Made by a program: the position numbers and the translations under genes
The notes under the pieces: generated by a model
Database searches by the model: none
What the model was told of the DNA's origin: nothing
The model's input: the letters and a program-made list of their open reading frames with translations, nothing else
Source: Liolophura sinensis
Lineage: Eukaryota > Mollusca > Polyplacophora > Chitonida > Chitonidae
Direction: 5' to 3'
Assembly (NCBI RefSeq): GCF_032854445.1
Contig: NC_088305.1
Span: 377,001 to 441,000, forward strand
DNA length: 64,000 bases
Part shown: positions 34,039 through 48,100 of the stretch, one piece after another
How the letters are laid out: each line of letters starts with the position of its first letter
Position numbering within the stretch: position 1 is the first letter of the stretch

Positions 34039-35067
34039 CTAAAAATGATTTCATAAATATAATGAATACATTGTTTTCAACATAAAAGTTAATCATTGTT
34101 TTATGTTATTCATCACTTGAGGTAATTTCTGAGTACTAAAAGATTGCTATATTGAATCAATATTATGTGTTTTTCGATTTTACATTATTGTAAATCTTTA
34201 AACGTCAGAACTTCTTTGTTGTACTGTTATATGTATAAAGCTAAGCATGGCCTTCTTTGGAAAGAAAGAGTTCGTGTTGTTCAAACTTTACTTTGAATGA
34301 ACACAGACTGACATGTATATTGTGCCTGGAGTCACAAAAACATGCCCCAATGCATCAGACAACTTAAATTCTCTTGCATCTAAACCACTTATAAATTACA
34401 ACATTTTAAATTTGAAATAGGACTTCAAAAAAAAAATCAAGTGAAGTCTCATGAAAGTAGCTTTCTATCCAAATGATGGAATTTAGCAGCGCAGCTGTCC
34501 TTACGGCATGGGTGACAGTAACTGCCATGGTCATGCGAAACCTGTAGATCATTGACCTCCATGTTTACCTCCTCATCTACCAGTAATTGTGATATCACAG
34601 GTGCCATCTTTCTTGGTTTACTAGCTCTGGAACATATTTAATACGCTTTGAACATATTAAGTTGAATAAAATCAAATTCAACGATAAGCTGTATGATTAG
34701 ATACACTATCTTTAAAATATAATCTTAAAAATCATGTGGCCACAGGAGGCTGAGATTCTAATCAAGCCTAGGTGAAGGGATTTGTAAGAAATGACTGCTC
34801 TCATTGTCAACAAGGACTAGGTGGTAAGCGATTGATGGTGCTTGTCGGTCTGTGTGAGCAGGCTTGCTTTTACTCCCTGGAAATATGTGCCATCGTATGT
34901 GCGAAAGGTCAGATAACTATGGGTACTCCACTTTCCTCCATCCACGGAAACCTGGCGGGCCGCCATGTAACATATTTTGTACAGCCATGAACAATCAATG
35001 TATAGGCGCCTATATGCAAATGAACATTTACCCGTATAAACACTGTCTGGGATAAGCCATAACTCAC

Positions 35068-35194
35068 TTTTTCTTTGGATTTAGAAAGGTCATTCCATGG
35101 AAATATTGTCGGCCCGTTTTCCTTGTCCCTCGCTCTCCCCTTGAGGAGGCAACTGCATATTCTATCACTGAATGTGGCCTTCCCATCAGCTGCC
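35068..35194 (-). pseudogene. possible THAP-like zinc finger exon remnant
   Basis: Bounded on the minus strand by a 'ttattttag' acceptor and a GTGAGT donor, it reads SDRICSCLLKGRARDKENG then PTIFPWN. This resembles the second half of a THAP domain (C-x2-H then a proline-containing end), but the His position appears to be Leu. It could be the N-terminal exon of the neighbouring dead transposase. A small open block at about 34606-34450 (VSHDHGSYCHPCRKDSC) may be a further exon, though phases do not join cleanly. Confidence 0.35.
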
Positions 35195-36190
35195 CTAAAA
35201 TAACATAAATACAAGCTCTGCATGAATCTGTTGTAAGTTTCTTTTGCTTCTGTTTGTTTTTCTGGGTTTTAACTGTAGAAAAAAGTGGTCTGTAGGCCTT
35301 TAATATATTGGCCCGGGTAAAAGATATCTCAGTATAACTGACAAGAACATATTTGTTCACTGCGATATTTAATAAACTTATTATTAAACTGATTTTAGTT
35401 GATATGATATCAATTGTAACGCCACGTGCCATGACGAGCTTATGCCTTTACTCTTTCTTCACTGAGTATCGTGTCCAAGCTAGACATCCAGCCGCATGGT
35501 TAATCTTGTTGTTGTTGTTTCGAACGTAGAGTAACACTTCCGATAAAATCTACACGCAAATACCCTATTTTCAACAACATAATGGAGAAATTTATTACAT
35601 ACATCATCAACAGCTAATGGCAAAACTTTTCAGTAATAACGATAACACAGTTAAGATAATATAGTATGGATACAACAAGATAGAGATTTTATATCTCCCG
35701 CGGATGACCCCGTAGTTCCGGAAGTACGACCTAGGTCAAAGGTCAAACGAGACTTCAGGGCTCTATAGGCTAGCTATGTGACGTCACGGGACATGTTAGT
35801 ACTTGTCCAGCTGGCTTATAATACACGACCTCGCTGTGTAGGAACATGTAGGCCTAAAGGCCTGTACATATAGACGTACACTTAACAAGCCGACTTTATT
35901 CATATGGCCCAGACCTATACATGTAAATATAACTACAATAACAAACTTTTAGAAAGATCCTCGCTAGGCCCATTGCAGCTGCGATCTTGTACCTACATTT
36001 TTATTTAAACAACCACGTCATTTCTTCCCTTCCGTTGTGTAAAAACCTTGTGTAAAAACTAGAAATAATGCAGGGTGTACCCCTAGTTCTGTTGTAAGGA
36101 GTGAAGCCTGGGCATATACAGGCCTACTTTCCTGGGTTAACTGGTGTGTTTTGTGAGCGTTCCCCAGCCAGACTCGGGGAGACAGACGTC
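35195..36190. other. upstream region of the PBZ-PARP-BRCT gene
   Basis: No gene was recognised. A short uORF (ATG at 36068) precedes the main start at 36191. No TATA box at a convincing distance. Confidence 0.35.
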
Positions 36191-39100
36191 ATGGCGAGCA
36201 CGTCCAAAAAAGCTAAGATTTCGCCTGTGGACGGGCACCTAGACACCAGCGACAGTGACAGCGACAGTGATCTACCGGAGTGTCCCTACGGCGAGAGATG
36301 CTACAGGAAAAATCCACAGCATTTCAAAGAATTCTCACACCCAGCCAAACACGCCAAAGACGGGACTACAACAACGACGGGGGCAGCGGTGCTGCCGTCG
36401 AAAATCAACAGTACTGCCGACAATCTTCCACCATGTAAATATGGCGCTAACTGTTATCGGAAAAACTTAATACATTTCGCCGAGTATTCCCATCCTACAA
36501 ATACAGACAAGGCGACCACAGACAGTGGAAATGACACGGATGTGTATGACTCGGACGATGGCGATGAGGTAGGCCTAATGTGATATGTTTTTCGTGGGCG
36601 AGGGTTCAAATCTTGGCGTGGGAAATGGCGAGCTATTTTTTTTTTTCTTCTTTTTTTGTGGGTTTTTAGTATTCATTGATATAACAAGCATAGTATTATG
36701 TAACTGGACAGGACTTCTATCAGAACTAAAAATAATAAGACGACCACACAGTGTCCATGCCAAACAACTACTGATTAAACAGGGTTTCTTTATATACCCT
36801 GATGAGGGCATATCCGTTCCCAGGGGTGACCACACACAAAGGGTCTGTACTAAAATCCAAACACTTGTGAATTTACAGATAGCACAAAAATGACATCAAA
36901 GTGACCATTCCTTGACCAAACCATATCGGAGCTGGGTTGAGCCCAGGCTGCACCCAGTTATTTTGGCAAGAGTCACTACCACAGCTCACAAGCTTATCAG
37001 TGAAAAGAATAAGCAATAGTAAGTTAACACTGTAAACATTGTAACTTCGCAATCATCAGTACATCAGCCATAATCTTAATTATTACGCAAGGTATAATCA
37101 TTATTAGGAAAGGTGTAGTCAATGTCAGGTAGGGCATCGTCAGTGTCATGTTAAGGCGTAATGAATGTCAGGTAAGGCCTAATCATTGTCATGCAAGACG
37201 TAATCATTGTCACTTAAGGCGTAATCAATGTCTCGCAAAGCGTAATCGTCACATAGGTGTAATCATTGTAACGTAAAACATAATCATTAATCATTGTAAC
37301 GCAAGACATAATCGTTAATCATTTCAACGTAAGTTGTAGTCATTGTCATGAAAGGCGTAATCATTGTCATGAAAGGCGTAATCATTGTCACGAAAGGCGT
37401 AATCATTATCATGTTAGGTATAATCATTGTCACATAAGGTGAAATCATTATTATGTAGTGTGTAATCATTGATTGTCATCATAGAGTTGCATGAAAACAA
37501 AGCGTATATATGGCAGTCATCTAATTAAAAGTTGTGTGGAAATATAATAACAATGACAGACCAAGGTACAACAATTTTTTGCTTTAACCACTGTAATCTT
37601 ACAGTAGGACATTTAGCATTCTGATTGACCTGTCTTCGAATATACTTGCCAGTTCTGGGTATACATGCATTTGCCGTGTAACCACTAGTTTGCCATGTAA
37701 CCCACTTGTTTTGCTGTGTAACCCACTTGTTTGCTGTGTAACCCACTACCTCTGAGCCTTGTTTTGTACCTCATGAAATTTGATTCGGTACCGAAACAAG
37801 GTTATGTTCCAGCATTCTCGATACAGACAATAAACACCGACAAAACTCTGATGCAAGTGCATTTTACCTGGCTGCCCCATGCACATATGAATTATTACAA
37901 ACCTTGCTATTATCTTTGTTGTCTTTATCAGGGAATGAACGGGAAGGGTGTGTTAATAAAAGGGGATTCACAGCTTCTGGTGAAGAGTTATTCCAAAATG
38001 ACAGAAGATGAGCGAAAGGAACTGATCAAAAAAGCATTTGAGGCCAAAAAACAACTTCAGGAAGAACTGAGACAAACCAAGGAACAAATGGCAGAAAAGG
38101 AAAAGGAGCTGAAAAAATTACAGGATCAGGTAAGATTTTCCCAAAAGAAAGAGGAGAAAAAGAAAAGAGCTTTGCTCCACACTTTTCAACACTTTTCAAA
38201 CTCTGGTACATTATTTGGATGGTGTTTGTAAGGTTGTTCTAAAGGCATTACTTATACGTAATCCCTATATTGTGGTTTTCTGGTTTATGGATGGACCAAA
38301 TGCAGTGCAGGTTAGGCTATGTGTGCATTACAAAACATGTGATACAAAAAACATGTATTGGCTTACATGTAATAATAATTCATACAAAAGTGTAAATTAC
38401 CTAAAATCTAACCCATGATTAAGTTGTCCATTTCTCCTGATGCTGAGAATCCCATTGGTCTTTGTTATGTAAGTTACATGTAAGGTGATATACTAGCTAC
38501 TGGAAAAATGGAAGTTTACAAGAACAAAATATTTATGACATTTGCATGAATTTATGAACATTATTTCTTGGTTGAAATTTTGGGTCATTTGCAACAAATT
38601 GGTGAGTTGGTTTCTAAACACTGTACGATCTTGTAACAGTGGTTTTGATCAGCGTAGTTGTTGTAACAGTGGTTTTGATTCCTGCAGTAAATTTGATTGG
38701 TGAAGTTGTTATGACAGTGGTTTTGATTGGCTTAGGTGACAACAGGGCTCCTATTGGTGGATGGGGAGAAGGAAGCCCTAGAGGGTACGGTCACCAAGTA
38801 CTTTGTGCTCCACGCCGAGCGGGCATATAAAGAGGGGTCTGCGGATCAAATCCACTTTCGATTGGCAGAATCACAGTTCTACAGACTCCTCTCGGGACAG
38901 TATTGCCAACAGTGAGTTGTGGTTTTCTCTTGTCGTTTATTATTTTGTTAATAAATTCATTCCTGGACGGCTAAAACCCAGAGACAGACATAAATTAACC
39001 GGTTATTCAGTCTGTTAATTGATCTGAATTGTGTCTCTCTGGCTGTTCACTAATTATTTTAATAAATTAGTATTTGATTTTTGGGGGATTTAACAGTCTG

Positions 39101-42100
39101 GGGAAACACATAAGTTAGTTATCCAACAAGTTAATGAATCAGTTAACTATTGAAATTAATTAACCAGTCATTTAATTGATGCGTTTCTCTGAGGTTAGCA
39201 GGCCGCTATACTGATAGCTACAGAGGCTGATTTCACTGCTCCATTCAGTGGTCCATTCCCCCATTTATTTAGCTATAGTGTGGTTTTTGAAAAAGTGCTG
39301 TAATATTTGGTTTGCACTCCTTCCACTTGTTCTAAAAATATCTAAGTTACACCCCAGACCATCCTTAACGAGTGATATATAGTGTGTAACCGTACCCTGT
39401 CAGGAAAAAGAGGGCTGTTTTCTGGCTAATGAAAATGACAGGAATTTTACAGAAACTACCCTAAATGATCACAAATTTTGTCCATGACTAACTTGCCCAT
39501 TTTTCTTCCTGATACTGACAGTTTTATTGATTTTAGGTTTGCTTGGAACATAGGGTGATATTCTAGTGGAAAATTGTAACTTTATTTATTTATTTATTTA
39601 TTTGATTGGTGTTTTACGCCATACTCAAGAATCTTTCACTTATGCGACGGCAGCCAGCATTATGGTGGGAGGAAACTGGGCACTGCCCGGGGGAATCCCA
39701 AGACCATCAGCAGGTTGCGGACAGACCTTCCCAAGTACGGCCGAAGAGGAAGCCAGTATGAGCTGGACTTGAATAAAATTGTAACTTTCAGCATCAAAAA
39801 TAATATTTTGCGACATTTATTTGCCCTCTAAAAATGCACTTTCGTGGGCGAAATTTGAGGTCATTTTGGGTAGCAGTGGTATTAGGAGACAAATAAACAA
39901 AATTCTGTCAAAACCCACGAAACCTTTTGTGTAGGATCATTCTTAGAAGGTCGGTCTGGCTACACCAAATGATAGGACCCTTCTTAGAAGGTCGGTCTGG
40001 CTATGCCAAATGATAAGGCCCTTCTTAGAAGGTCGGTCTGGCTACGCCAAATGATAGGACCCTTCTTAGAAGGTCGATCTGGCTACGCCAAATGATAGGA
40101 CCCTCCTTGGAAGGTCGGTCTGGCTACGCCAAATGATAGGACCCTTCTTACAAGGTCGATCTGGCTACGCCAAATGATTAGCTGACAATGGAGATAAGGT
40201 TTCCTGGGTTAAACTCTGCAGCCTTGGTCACGAATAAACCTGCCAAACCTAAAATTCAGCTTAGGCTAGACATAGCCTAGACATGCCTATCTCTCACACC
40301 AGCCAATCAGAATTGATTCTTTATCCCTTTAAGAACGAGAAACCAAGAGAAAGAGGTCCCATTCAAGGGGAGATAATACCTGTAATTGCTCATAACTCCT
40401 GACCTGTACAACATTAGGGATATTGATTATAACTTTAGGGATTAACAAGAATGGCCCGAGATGTCAAAAAAGTTCGCTAAGCTTTAATTTGGCTATACTA
40501 TAAGTATTTTTGTTTTTCAAAATTTTCTCGATATCTTCCTGTATATACTTACATGTATATAGTTTTATGGTCGTTTATAGAAAGAATATTACAGTGAGAA
40601 ATGCAAAGGTAACATTTCATTATAAATTATGCCTGTGGTACTTTGTAGGTATCAGAGTCACAAAGTCGAATATGTGGTCAATCCAACATTGTTAAGAATT
40701 TTAGGTGAGTTTATTTTCTCCTGAGTTTATACCTTAAGTAGTTTGTAGTTTTCTTCAGTTTACCCCCTATTGGGTTTTATGTGGTACAACTCACGGCCTG
40801 CTCACTTTTGCATTGTTTCAATGTGATTGTATGCTAAATGTGACGACAGCACAGCATTTTCAGTAATTCTAGACCACTGATGTCTAATATATTGCAATTA
40901 ACATGACTAGAATGTTTTTTTTGCATAATTCTGCTTAAGCCATGGTGCTGGGGGCCCTGTAAATTTCTACTATTTATGTATTTACATGAACAGTTAGAAT
41001 AATACCCTGACCCTGACAAGAGACCACATTTCATGGGTTACGTGTGATCACTTTGCTAGCTACCCCACTTACATTGCTGCTGTGATTTTACACTCTATGC
41101 TGTACTCTTTAATTATATGTACTCATTTATTTTTAAACATAAATCATGTTTGGAATTTTATGCTGTTGTTTGAGCAGAAGGCTGTATAAAGTGGCTGTGT
41201 AGAATACAATTTTATGAAAAACTTGCGTTCCACTGATTTAGGCAAGTCAAAGTTCAATAGGCGAGACCGTGGGAAAATAACCTTAAAATAGCCTTACTAA
41301 GGCCGCTGTAAGCAATTCTTTTAAAGGAGACCCTCAACACCTTTATTTTCAGATTAAATGTTCCTTATTATACAATATTATGCTGTTTGCCTCTGAACTG
41401 CCTTTAAAAATCGTTTTAAAAATGCTAACCTATTCCATTAAAATCCCATTAAAAGTTGTCATTAAAAATACTAACCCATTCCATTTAAAATCCCCATTGT
41501 CTGTCTATCTACTTGGCTGCAGACCCATGGCCACGTGATGTCATGGATGAAGAGCTGCTGAAATAATGTATTAAAAATCCCTGCAAGACATTGGCAAATA
41601 GACTTTCCACTGTGTACTTTCATGGCGACTGAAAATAAATGGTTTTTTTTAAATGCTGAAATGCCCTGTGATGAATTGATCCTGTATTGTTTTTTGCCTG
41701 TGCTAAAAAGCCTAGTTACTCATGAAGAATTAATCTGTTTAAAACGTTCCGTGAAAAACGATCCTATTTTGTAAAGAACCATCTAGATCCATGCATGTTG
41801 CGTGATTTTAAGGATATCCAGTACGCAATATTCGCCTTATTTTTGGAAAAGGTCAGGAAAACGATAATTGTTTTATGAAGATGTAAGTTTTATTGCAAAA
41901 ATAGATGTAAAACAGAATATTTCAGGTTCAATCAGTCAACAAGCAATTAATGCTTCCCTCAATTGATTTCAGCGAAGCTAGAGAAGATTTGAAGAGGGAA
42001 AGAGGAGAGAAGCTGTCCTATCCCGTCTTGGCTTTCCATGGAACTAGTCAACAGGTCATCCCAAAGATCTGTGAAGGGGTTTCCTTGTACCAGGTACAAC

Positions 42101-45100
42101 CTCCGTGTCCAAGTGGTTAGTGGACTGGCAGATCTACACAATAACTTATGAGCCTCTCACCAGTGCGCATGCTGGGAGTTCAAATCCTGATCATGCTGGC
42201 TTGATTTCCAGTCATCTGTGAGCATATTTTCCAGCAGCCTGCAGATGGTTGTGGGTTTCCCCTGGGCTCTGTTTGGTTTCCTCCCACCATGCTGCTGGAT
42301 CTCCGTCCAGTGAAATAAGTGAAACATGCGTGGATATGTTGTTAAAACGGCCGTCAAATAAACAAAATATGTACCAGATATATGAGGTTACCTGGTTTTC
42401 AGATATATGAGGTTACCTGGTTATCAGATATATGAGGTTACCTGGTTTTCAGATATATGAGGTTACCTGGTTTTCAGATATATGAGGTTACCTGGTTTTC
42501 AGATATATGAGGTTACCTGGTTTTCAGATATATGAGGTTACCTGGTTTTCAGATATATGAGGTTTCCTGGTTTTTCAGATATATGAGGTACCTGGTTTTC
42601 AGATATATGAGGTTACCTGTTTTCAGATATATGAGGTTACCTGGTTTTCAGATATATGAGGTTACCTGGTCTTCAGATATATGAGGTTACCTGTCTTCAG
42701 ATATATGAGGTTACCTGGTTTTCAGATATATGAGGTTACCTGGTTTCAGATATATGAGGTTACCTGGTTTTCAGATATATGAGGTTTCCTGGTTTTCAGA
42801 TATATGAGGTTACCTGGTTTTCAGATATATGAGGTTACCTGGTTTTCAGATATGAGGTTTCTGGTTTTCAGATATATGAGGTTACCTGGTTTTCAGATAT
42901 ATGAGGTTACCTGGGTTTTCAGATATATGAGGTTACCTGGTTTTCAGATATATGAGGTTTCCTGGTTTTCAGATATATGAGGTTACCTGGTTTTCAGATA
43001 TATGAGGTTACCTGGTTTTCAGATATATGAGGTTACCTGGTTTTCAGATATATGAGGTTACCTGGTTTTCAGATATATGAGGTTTCCTGGTTTTCAGATA
43101 TATGAGGTTACCTGGTTTTCCAGATATATGAGGTTACCTGGTTTTCAGATATATGAGGTTACCTGGTTTTCAGATATATGAGGTTACCTGGTTTTCAGAT
43201 ATATGAGGTTACCTGGTTTTCAGATATATGAGGTTACCTGGTTTTCAGATATATGAGGTTACCTGGTTTTCAGATATATGAGGTTTCCTGGTTTTCAGAT
43301 ATATGAGGTTACCTGGTTTTCAGATATATGAGGTTACCTGGTTTTCAGATATATGAGGTTACCTGGTTTTCAGATATATGAGGTTTCCTGGTTTTCAGAT
43401 ATCCAAAATGCATGGATTGGTGAACAGGAATTTGTTTACTATATCATTATAAGTTTCTAATCTAACATGTTTACTATATCATTATAAGTTTCTAATCTGA
43501 CATGTTTACTATATCATTATAAGTTTCTAATCTAACATGTTTACTGTATCATTATAAGTTTCTAATCTAACATGTTTACTATATCATTATAAGTTTCTAA
43601 TCTAACATGTTTACTATATCATTATAAGTTTCTAATCTAACATGTTTACTATGTCATTATAAAGTTTCTAATCTAACATGTTTACTATGTCATTATAAGT
43701 TTCTAATCTAACATGTTTACTGTATCATTATAAGTTTCTAATCTAACATGTTTACTGTATCATTATAAGTTTCTAATCTAACATGTTTACTGTATCATTA
43801 TAAGTTTCTAATCTAACATGTTTACTATATCATTATAAGTTTCTAATCTAACATGTTTACTATATCATTATAAGTTTCTAATCTAACATGTTTACTGTAT
43901 CATTATAAGTTTTAATCTAACATGTTTACTGTATCATTATAAGTTTCTAATCTAACATGTTTACTATATCATTATAAGTTTCTAATCTAACAAGTTTACT
44001 ATATCATTATAAGTTTCTAATCTAACATGTTTACTATGTCATTATAAGTTTCTAATCTAACATGTTTACTATGTCATTATAAGTTTCTAATCTAACATGT
44101 TTACTTGTATCATTATAAGTTTCTAATCTAACATGTTTACTGTATCATTATAAGTTTCTAATCTAACATGTATGAATACAGATGGACATTCAGTCTTCAT
44201 CTTAGGAAGTAAAATTGGCTTTAAATAAAATGCTATCAGTAGTTTAATGATGAACTTGGCCAGTCCGCACAGGTTGTGAACTTTAAACATAACTGCCCTG
44301 ACTCCGATGATTCAAGTTGCATACCATGACTGGTTAATAAGGGCTGCTAAACTTGACTGCTTTAGCTGTGACTTTATTTATTTATTTGATTGGTGTTTAA
44401 TGCCATTCTCAAGAATATTTCACTAATATGACTTCAGCCAGTATTCAGAAAAGACCACCATAGAATAAAAATATTCAAATGCATTTTAACTAGGTTAAAC
44501 AAAAATTGTAAACAAATAAATCCAAATTTCGGTGGACAGTTTTTTAATGGTCTGTCATCTAATACATACTTCTTCTTAGAGTGGCCTTTGCCTTTAAGTG
44601 ATCTCTGAATGATTGTCAAGGTACACCAATCAGGTACCTGGTAAGGGGGCAGTGGTTTCCTTCGCTCTTTAATCCTGACAGTCACTGTTTACATGTAAGT
44701 AAACAACTTTTGAGAATGGCATTAACTGGTCAGGTCATCAACGATGACATTAAACACCAATCAAGTAATCAAGGATGACATTAAAACAGCAATCAAGTAA
44801 TCAACAATGACGTTTACACATAATCAATAATTAATTTCTGTTTCTGGTTTCAATTGACATTTGATTTATTCAAATACACGTTGTTTGTGTGTGCATGTTG
44901 TTTGACAGGTGAAAAGGGATTCAAACATAAGACTGACACAGGATGGTACGGCAAGGGTGTGTACTTCAGTGAATATCCGGGATACTCCATGGGCTATATC
45001 CAAGGTGCGACGAGTCTTTTGTTATGTCAGGTGCTTCCTGGAAAGGTAATTGTCCACATTTGTCCAAAACAAATATGCACATATAGCTGGAATGTTAACA

Positions 45101-48100
45101 TGTGGACTGAGGACAAAAACAGTTAACTCAAAAATGTAAAGGCCTCTTTCCCTAATTCACCCAGCTTAACACTCATTTTGCTATATATTGATAAGTTTGT
45201 GGACAGATGGATGGTCAGAGAGAAACACAAAGAGACGGACATTCTGACAGACAGACATTTATTCAGATGGACAATGGTCAATCAGAGGTACATTCATACA
45301 GATAGACACTCAAACAGATGGACAGTCAGACAGCTCAGTCCAAGACTCCCACACTCACTCACTCAGTAACGTGTGCATCTGTTGTCAGGTATATCAGTGC
45401 ACTCAGCTCATCCATGGGGCTTCTCTGACGGCAGGTTACGATTCCCACATCTCTCCCTGTAAAAAAGAGCTGGTTGTCTTCAACTCTCACCACATCCTGC
45501 CCTCGTATATCGTTCACTACGCCTCCGTCAAGACGGAATTTAAGTATTCCAAGGTATGAGTTTCAGGTTACTTCAAGTTTTTCATGGAAAAGAATTTGAT
45601 TCGTTTTGTCAAAGTGAATATATTTTCAAGAATTTATTTATGTTGATAATACGGCAATGATACAGATACATGTTTATGCATAAGAGGAAGAAGCATGGGA
45701 GGAAGGAATCGGTGGTCAGATACATGCATGTGGGAGGAAGAAATTCGTGATCAGATACATGCATGTGGGAGGAAGAAATCGGTGGTCAGATACATGCATG
45801 TGGGAGGAAGAAATCCGTGGTCAGATACATGCATGTGGGAGGAAGAAATCCGTGATCAGATACATGCATGTGGGAGGAAGGAATCGGTGGTCAGATACAT
45901 GCATGTGGGAGGAAGAAATTCGTGATCAGATACATGCATGTGGGAGGAAGAAATCGGTGGTCAGATACATGCATGTGGGAGGAAGAAATCCGTGGTCAGA
46001 TACATGCATATGGGAGGAAGAAATCCGTGGTCAGATACATGGATGTGGGAGGAAGAAATCCGTGGTCAGATACATGCATGTGGGAGGAAGAAATTCGTGG
46101 TCGGATACATGCATGTGGGAGGAAGAAATCCGTGGTCAGATACATGCATGTGGGAGGAAGAAATTCGTGGTCAGATACATGCATGCGGGAGGAAGAAATT
46201 TGTGGTCAGATACATGCATGTGGGAGGAAGAAATTCGTGATCAGATGCATGCATGTGGGAGGAAGAAATTCGTGATCAGATGCATGCATGTGGGAGGAAG
46301 AAATCCGTGGTCAGATACATGCATGTGGGAGGAAGAAATCCGTGGTCAGATACATGCATGTGGGAGGAAGAAATCCGTGGTCAGATTCATGCATGTGGGA
46401 GGAAGAAATCTGTGGTCAGAGCCCAGGAAAAACCCACGACCATCCGCAGGCTGTAGGCCCACCTTCCCACGTACAGCTGGAGAGGAAGCCAGCACGAGCT
46501 TAACTTGAACTCACAGCGACCGCATTGGTGGGAGGCTCCTGGGTCATTACACTGCACTAGCGCACTAACCAACTGAGCCACAGAGGCCCCCATGTATGTG
46601 AGAAGAAGAAATCCGTGGTCCTCTTTGACCATACATGGGAAAGTCTGAAAGCAGCCGGTGGATGGATGTGAGTTGCCCCTGGGCTCCACTCTGTTTTCTC
46701 CCACATTAAGGCTGGCTACTATATGTAAGGTATTCTTGAGTATTGCATAAAACCCCATGGGCAAAATGGGCAAAAAATTATTCATTACAAAATGTGTATA
46801 ACAGAAAATTCTCCAGAGAGTTAAATTCTGTATTTGCCAGGAAAAATGCATTTTAGTGCCAAATAAAGAACAGGAAATATTACATTTGACTACAAATTTC
46901 TATTTTTCCATTAAGATCAGTATACCTTTCAAACAAACTTCAAAACACCTGTATTAAGCAGGCAAAATGAGAATTGTTCTCATGGACAAAGTTTTACGTC
47001 AAATACTAGGCGGTATTGGTAATGAATAAAATGTGGGACCTCCATGGCTGAGGGGGTTAGCACGACCTTTCCAAGTCCAGTTTTCTCCCACCATAATGCT
47101 GACCTCCATGGCTGAGGGGGTTAGCACGACCTTTCCACTCCCAGTTTCCTCCCACCATAATGCTGACCTCCATAGTTAAATATTCTAGAGTACGGAGTAT
47201 GGTAAAACACCAATCAAATAAATATTGGTAAATAAGTAAATAAATAAAGTGTATGGGCAGCTTTTTACAGCTTCCTGTTAGATGTTTTTGAAAAACTTGC
47301 TTTTGTGAATGTATTTTTTTATATGTACTTTGACTTTTTGCAATTATGCGTAATTGTACATATGCAAATTGATTGGCTGCAAATGTTGAATTTAATTTAA
47401 AGGTCGTGATATTTGTGTGTTTGCATTCAATACTCTTTTCAGACTGTAACAGGTAAATTGATGATATCTGATGAAGAATTAAAGAAGAAATATGTAAAAG
47501 CTTGTAAAGCAGCAGTGAAAAAAGGAGCTGGGTAAGTTCGTCCTGTAAAATGCGGTTGCTTTGTGCATTTGCTACACTTGTTTGCATGGCCTGTGACTTG
47601 ACAGGTATCTTACCTATGATTCTGCGCCCCGTCCATCCACTTCAGCAGTATAAATCCCTTGTCCATCCACCTCAGCAATATAAATCCCTTGCCCATCCAC
47701 TTCAGCAATATAAATCCCTTGTCCATCCACCTCAGCAATATAAATCCCTTGTCCATCCACCTCAGCAATAAAAGTCCCTTGTCCATCCACCTCAGCAATA
47801 TAAATCCCTTGTCCATCCACCTCAGCAATATAAATCCCTTGTCCATCCACCAGATCAATATAAATCCCTTGTCCATCCACCTCAGCAATATAAATCCCTT
47901 GTCCATCCACCTCAGCAATGTAAATCCCTTGTCCATCCACCTCAGCAATATAAATCCCTTGTCAATCCACCTCAGCAATGTAAATCCCTTGTTCATCCAC
48001 CTCAGCAATAAAAATCCCTTGTCCATCCACCTCAGCAATATAAATCCCTTGTCCATCCACCTCAGCAATATAAATCCCTTGTTCATCCACCTCAGCAATA

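Noticed and set aside
36101-36190. 30-residue N-terminal extension of the PARP-family protein
   Set aside because: It would start at GTG. The ATG at 36191 is in good context and opens the conserved-looking protein.
42071-42093. Residues CEGVSLYQ as the end of PARP exon 5
   Set aside because: Open, and followed by a good GTACAA donor, but this end leaves the wrong phase for exon 6. The internal donor at 42071 keeps phase and gives the expected IC-x-x-GF motif. Retained only as an alternative.
42378-44172. CRISPR-like regular arrays
   Set aside because: Units are contiguous with no unique spacers, so these are minisatellites. The DNA is eukaryotic.
45747-46508. 253-codon 'Cys-Gly-Arg' rich repeat protein
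   Set aside because: 35-bp array whose reading cycles through frames, ending inside a SINE. Intronic.
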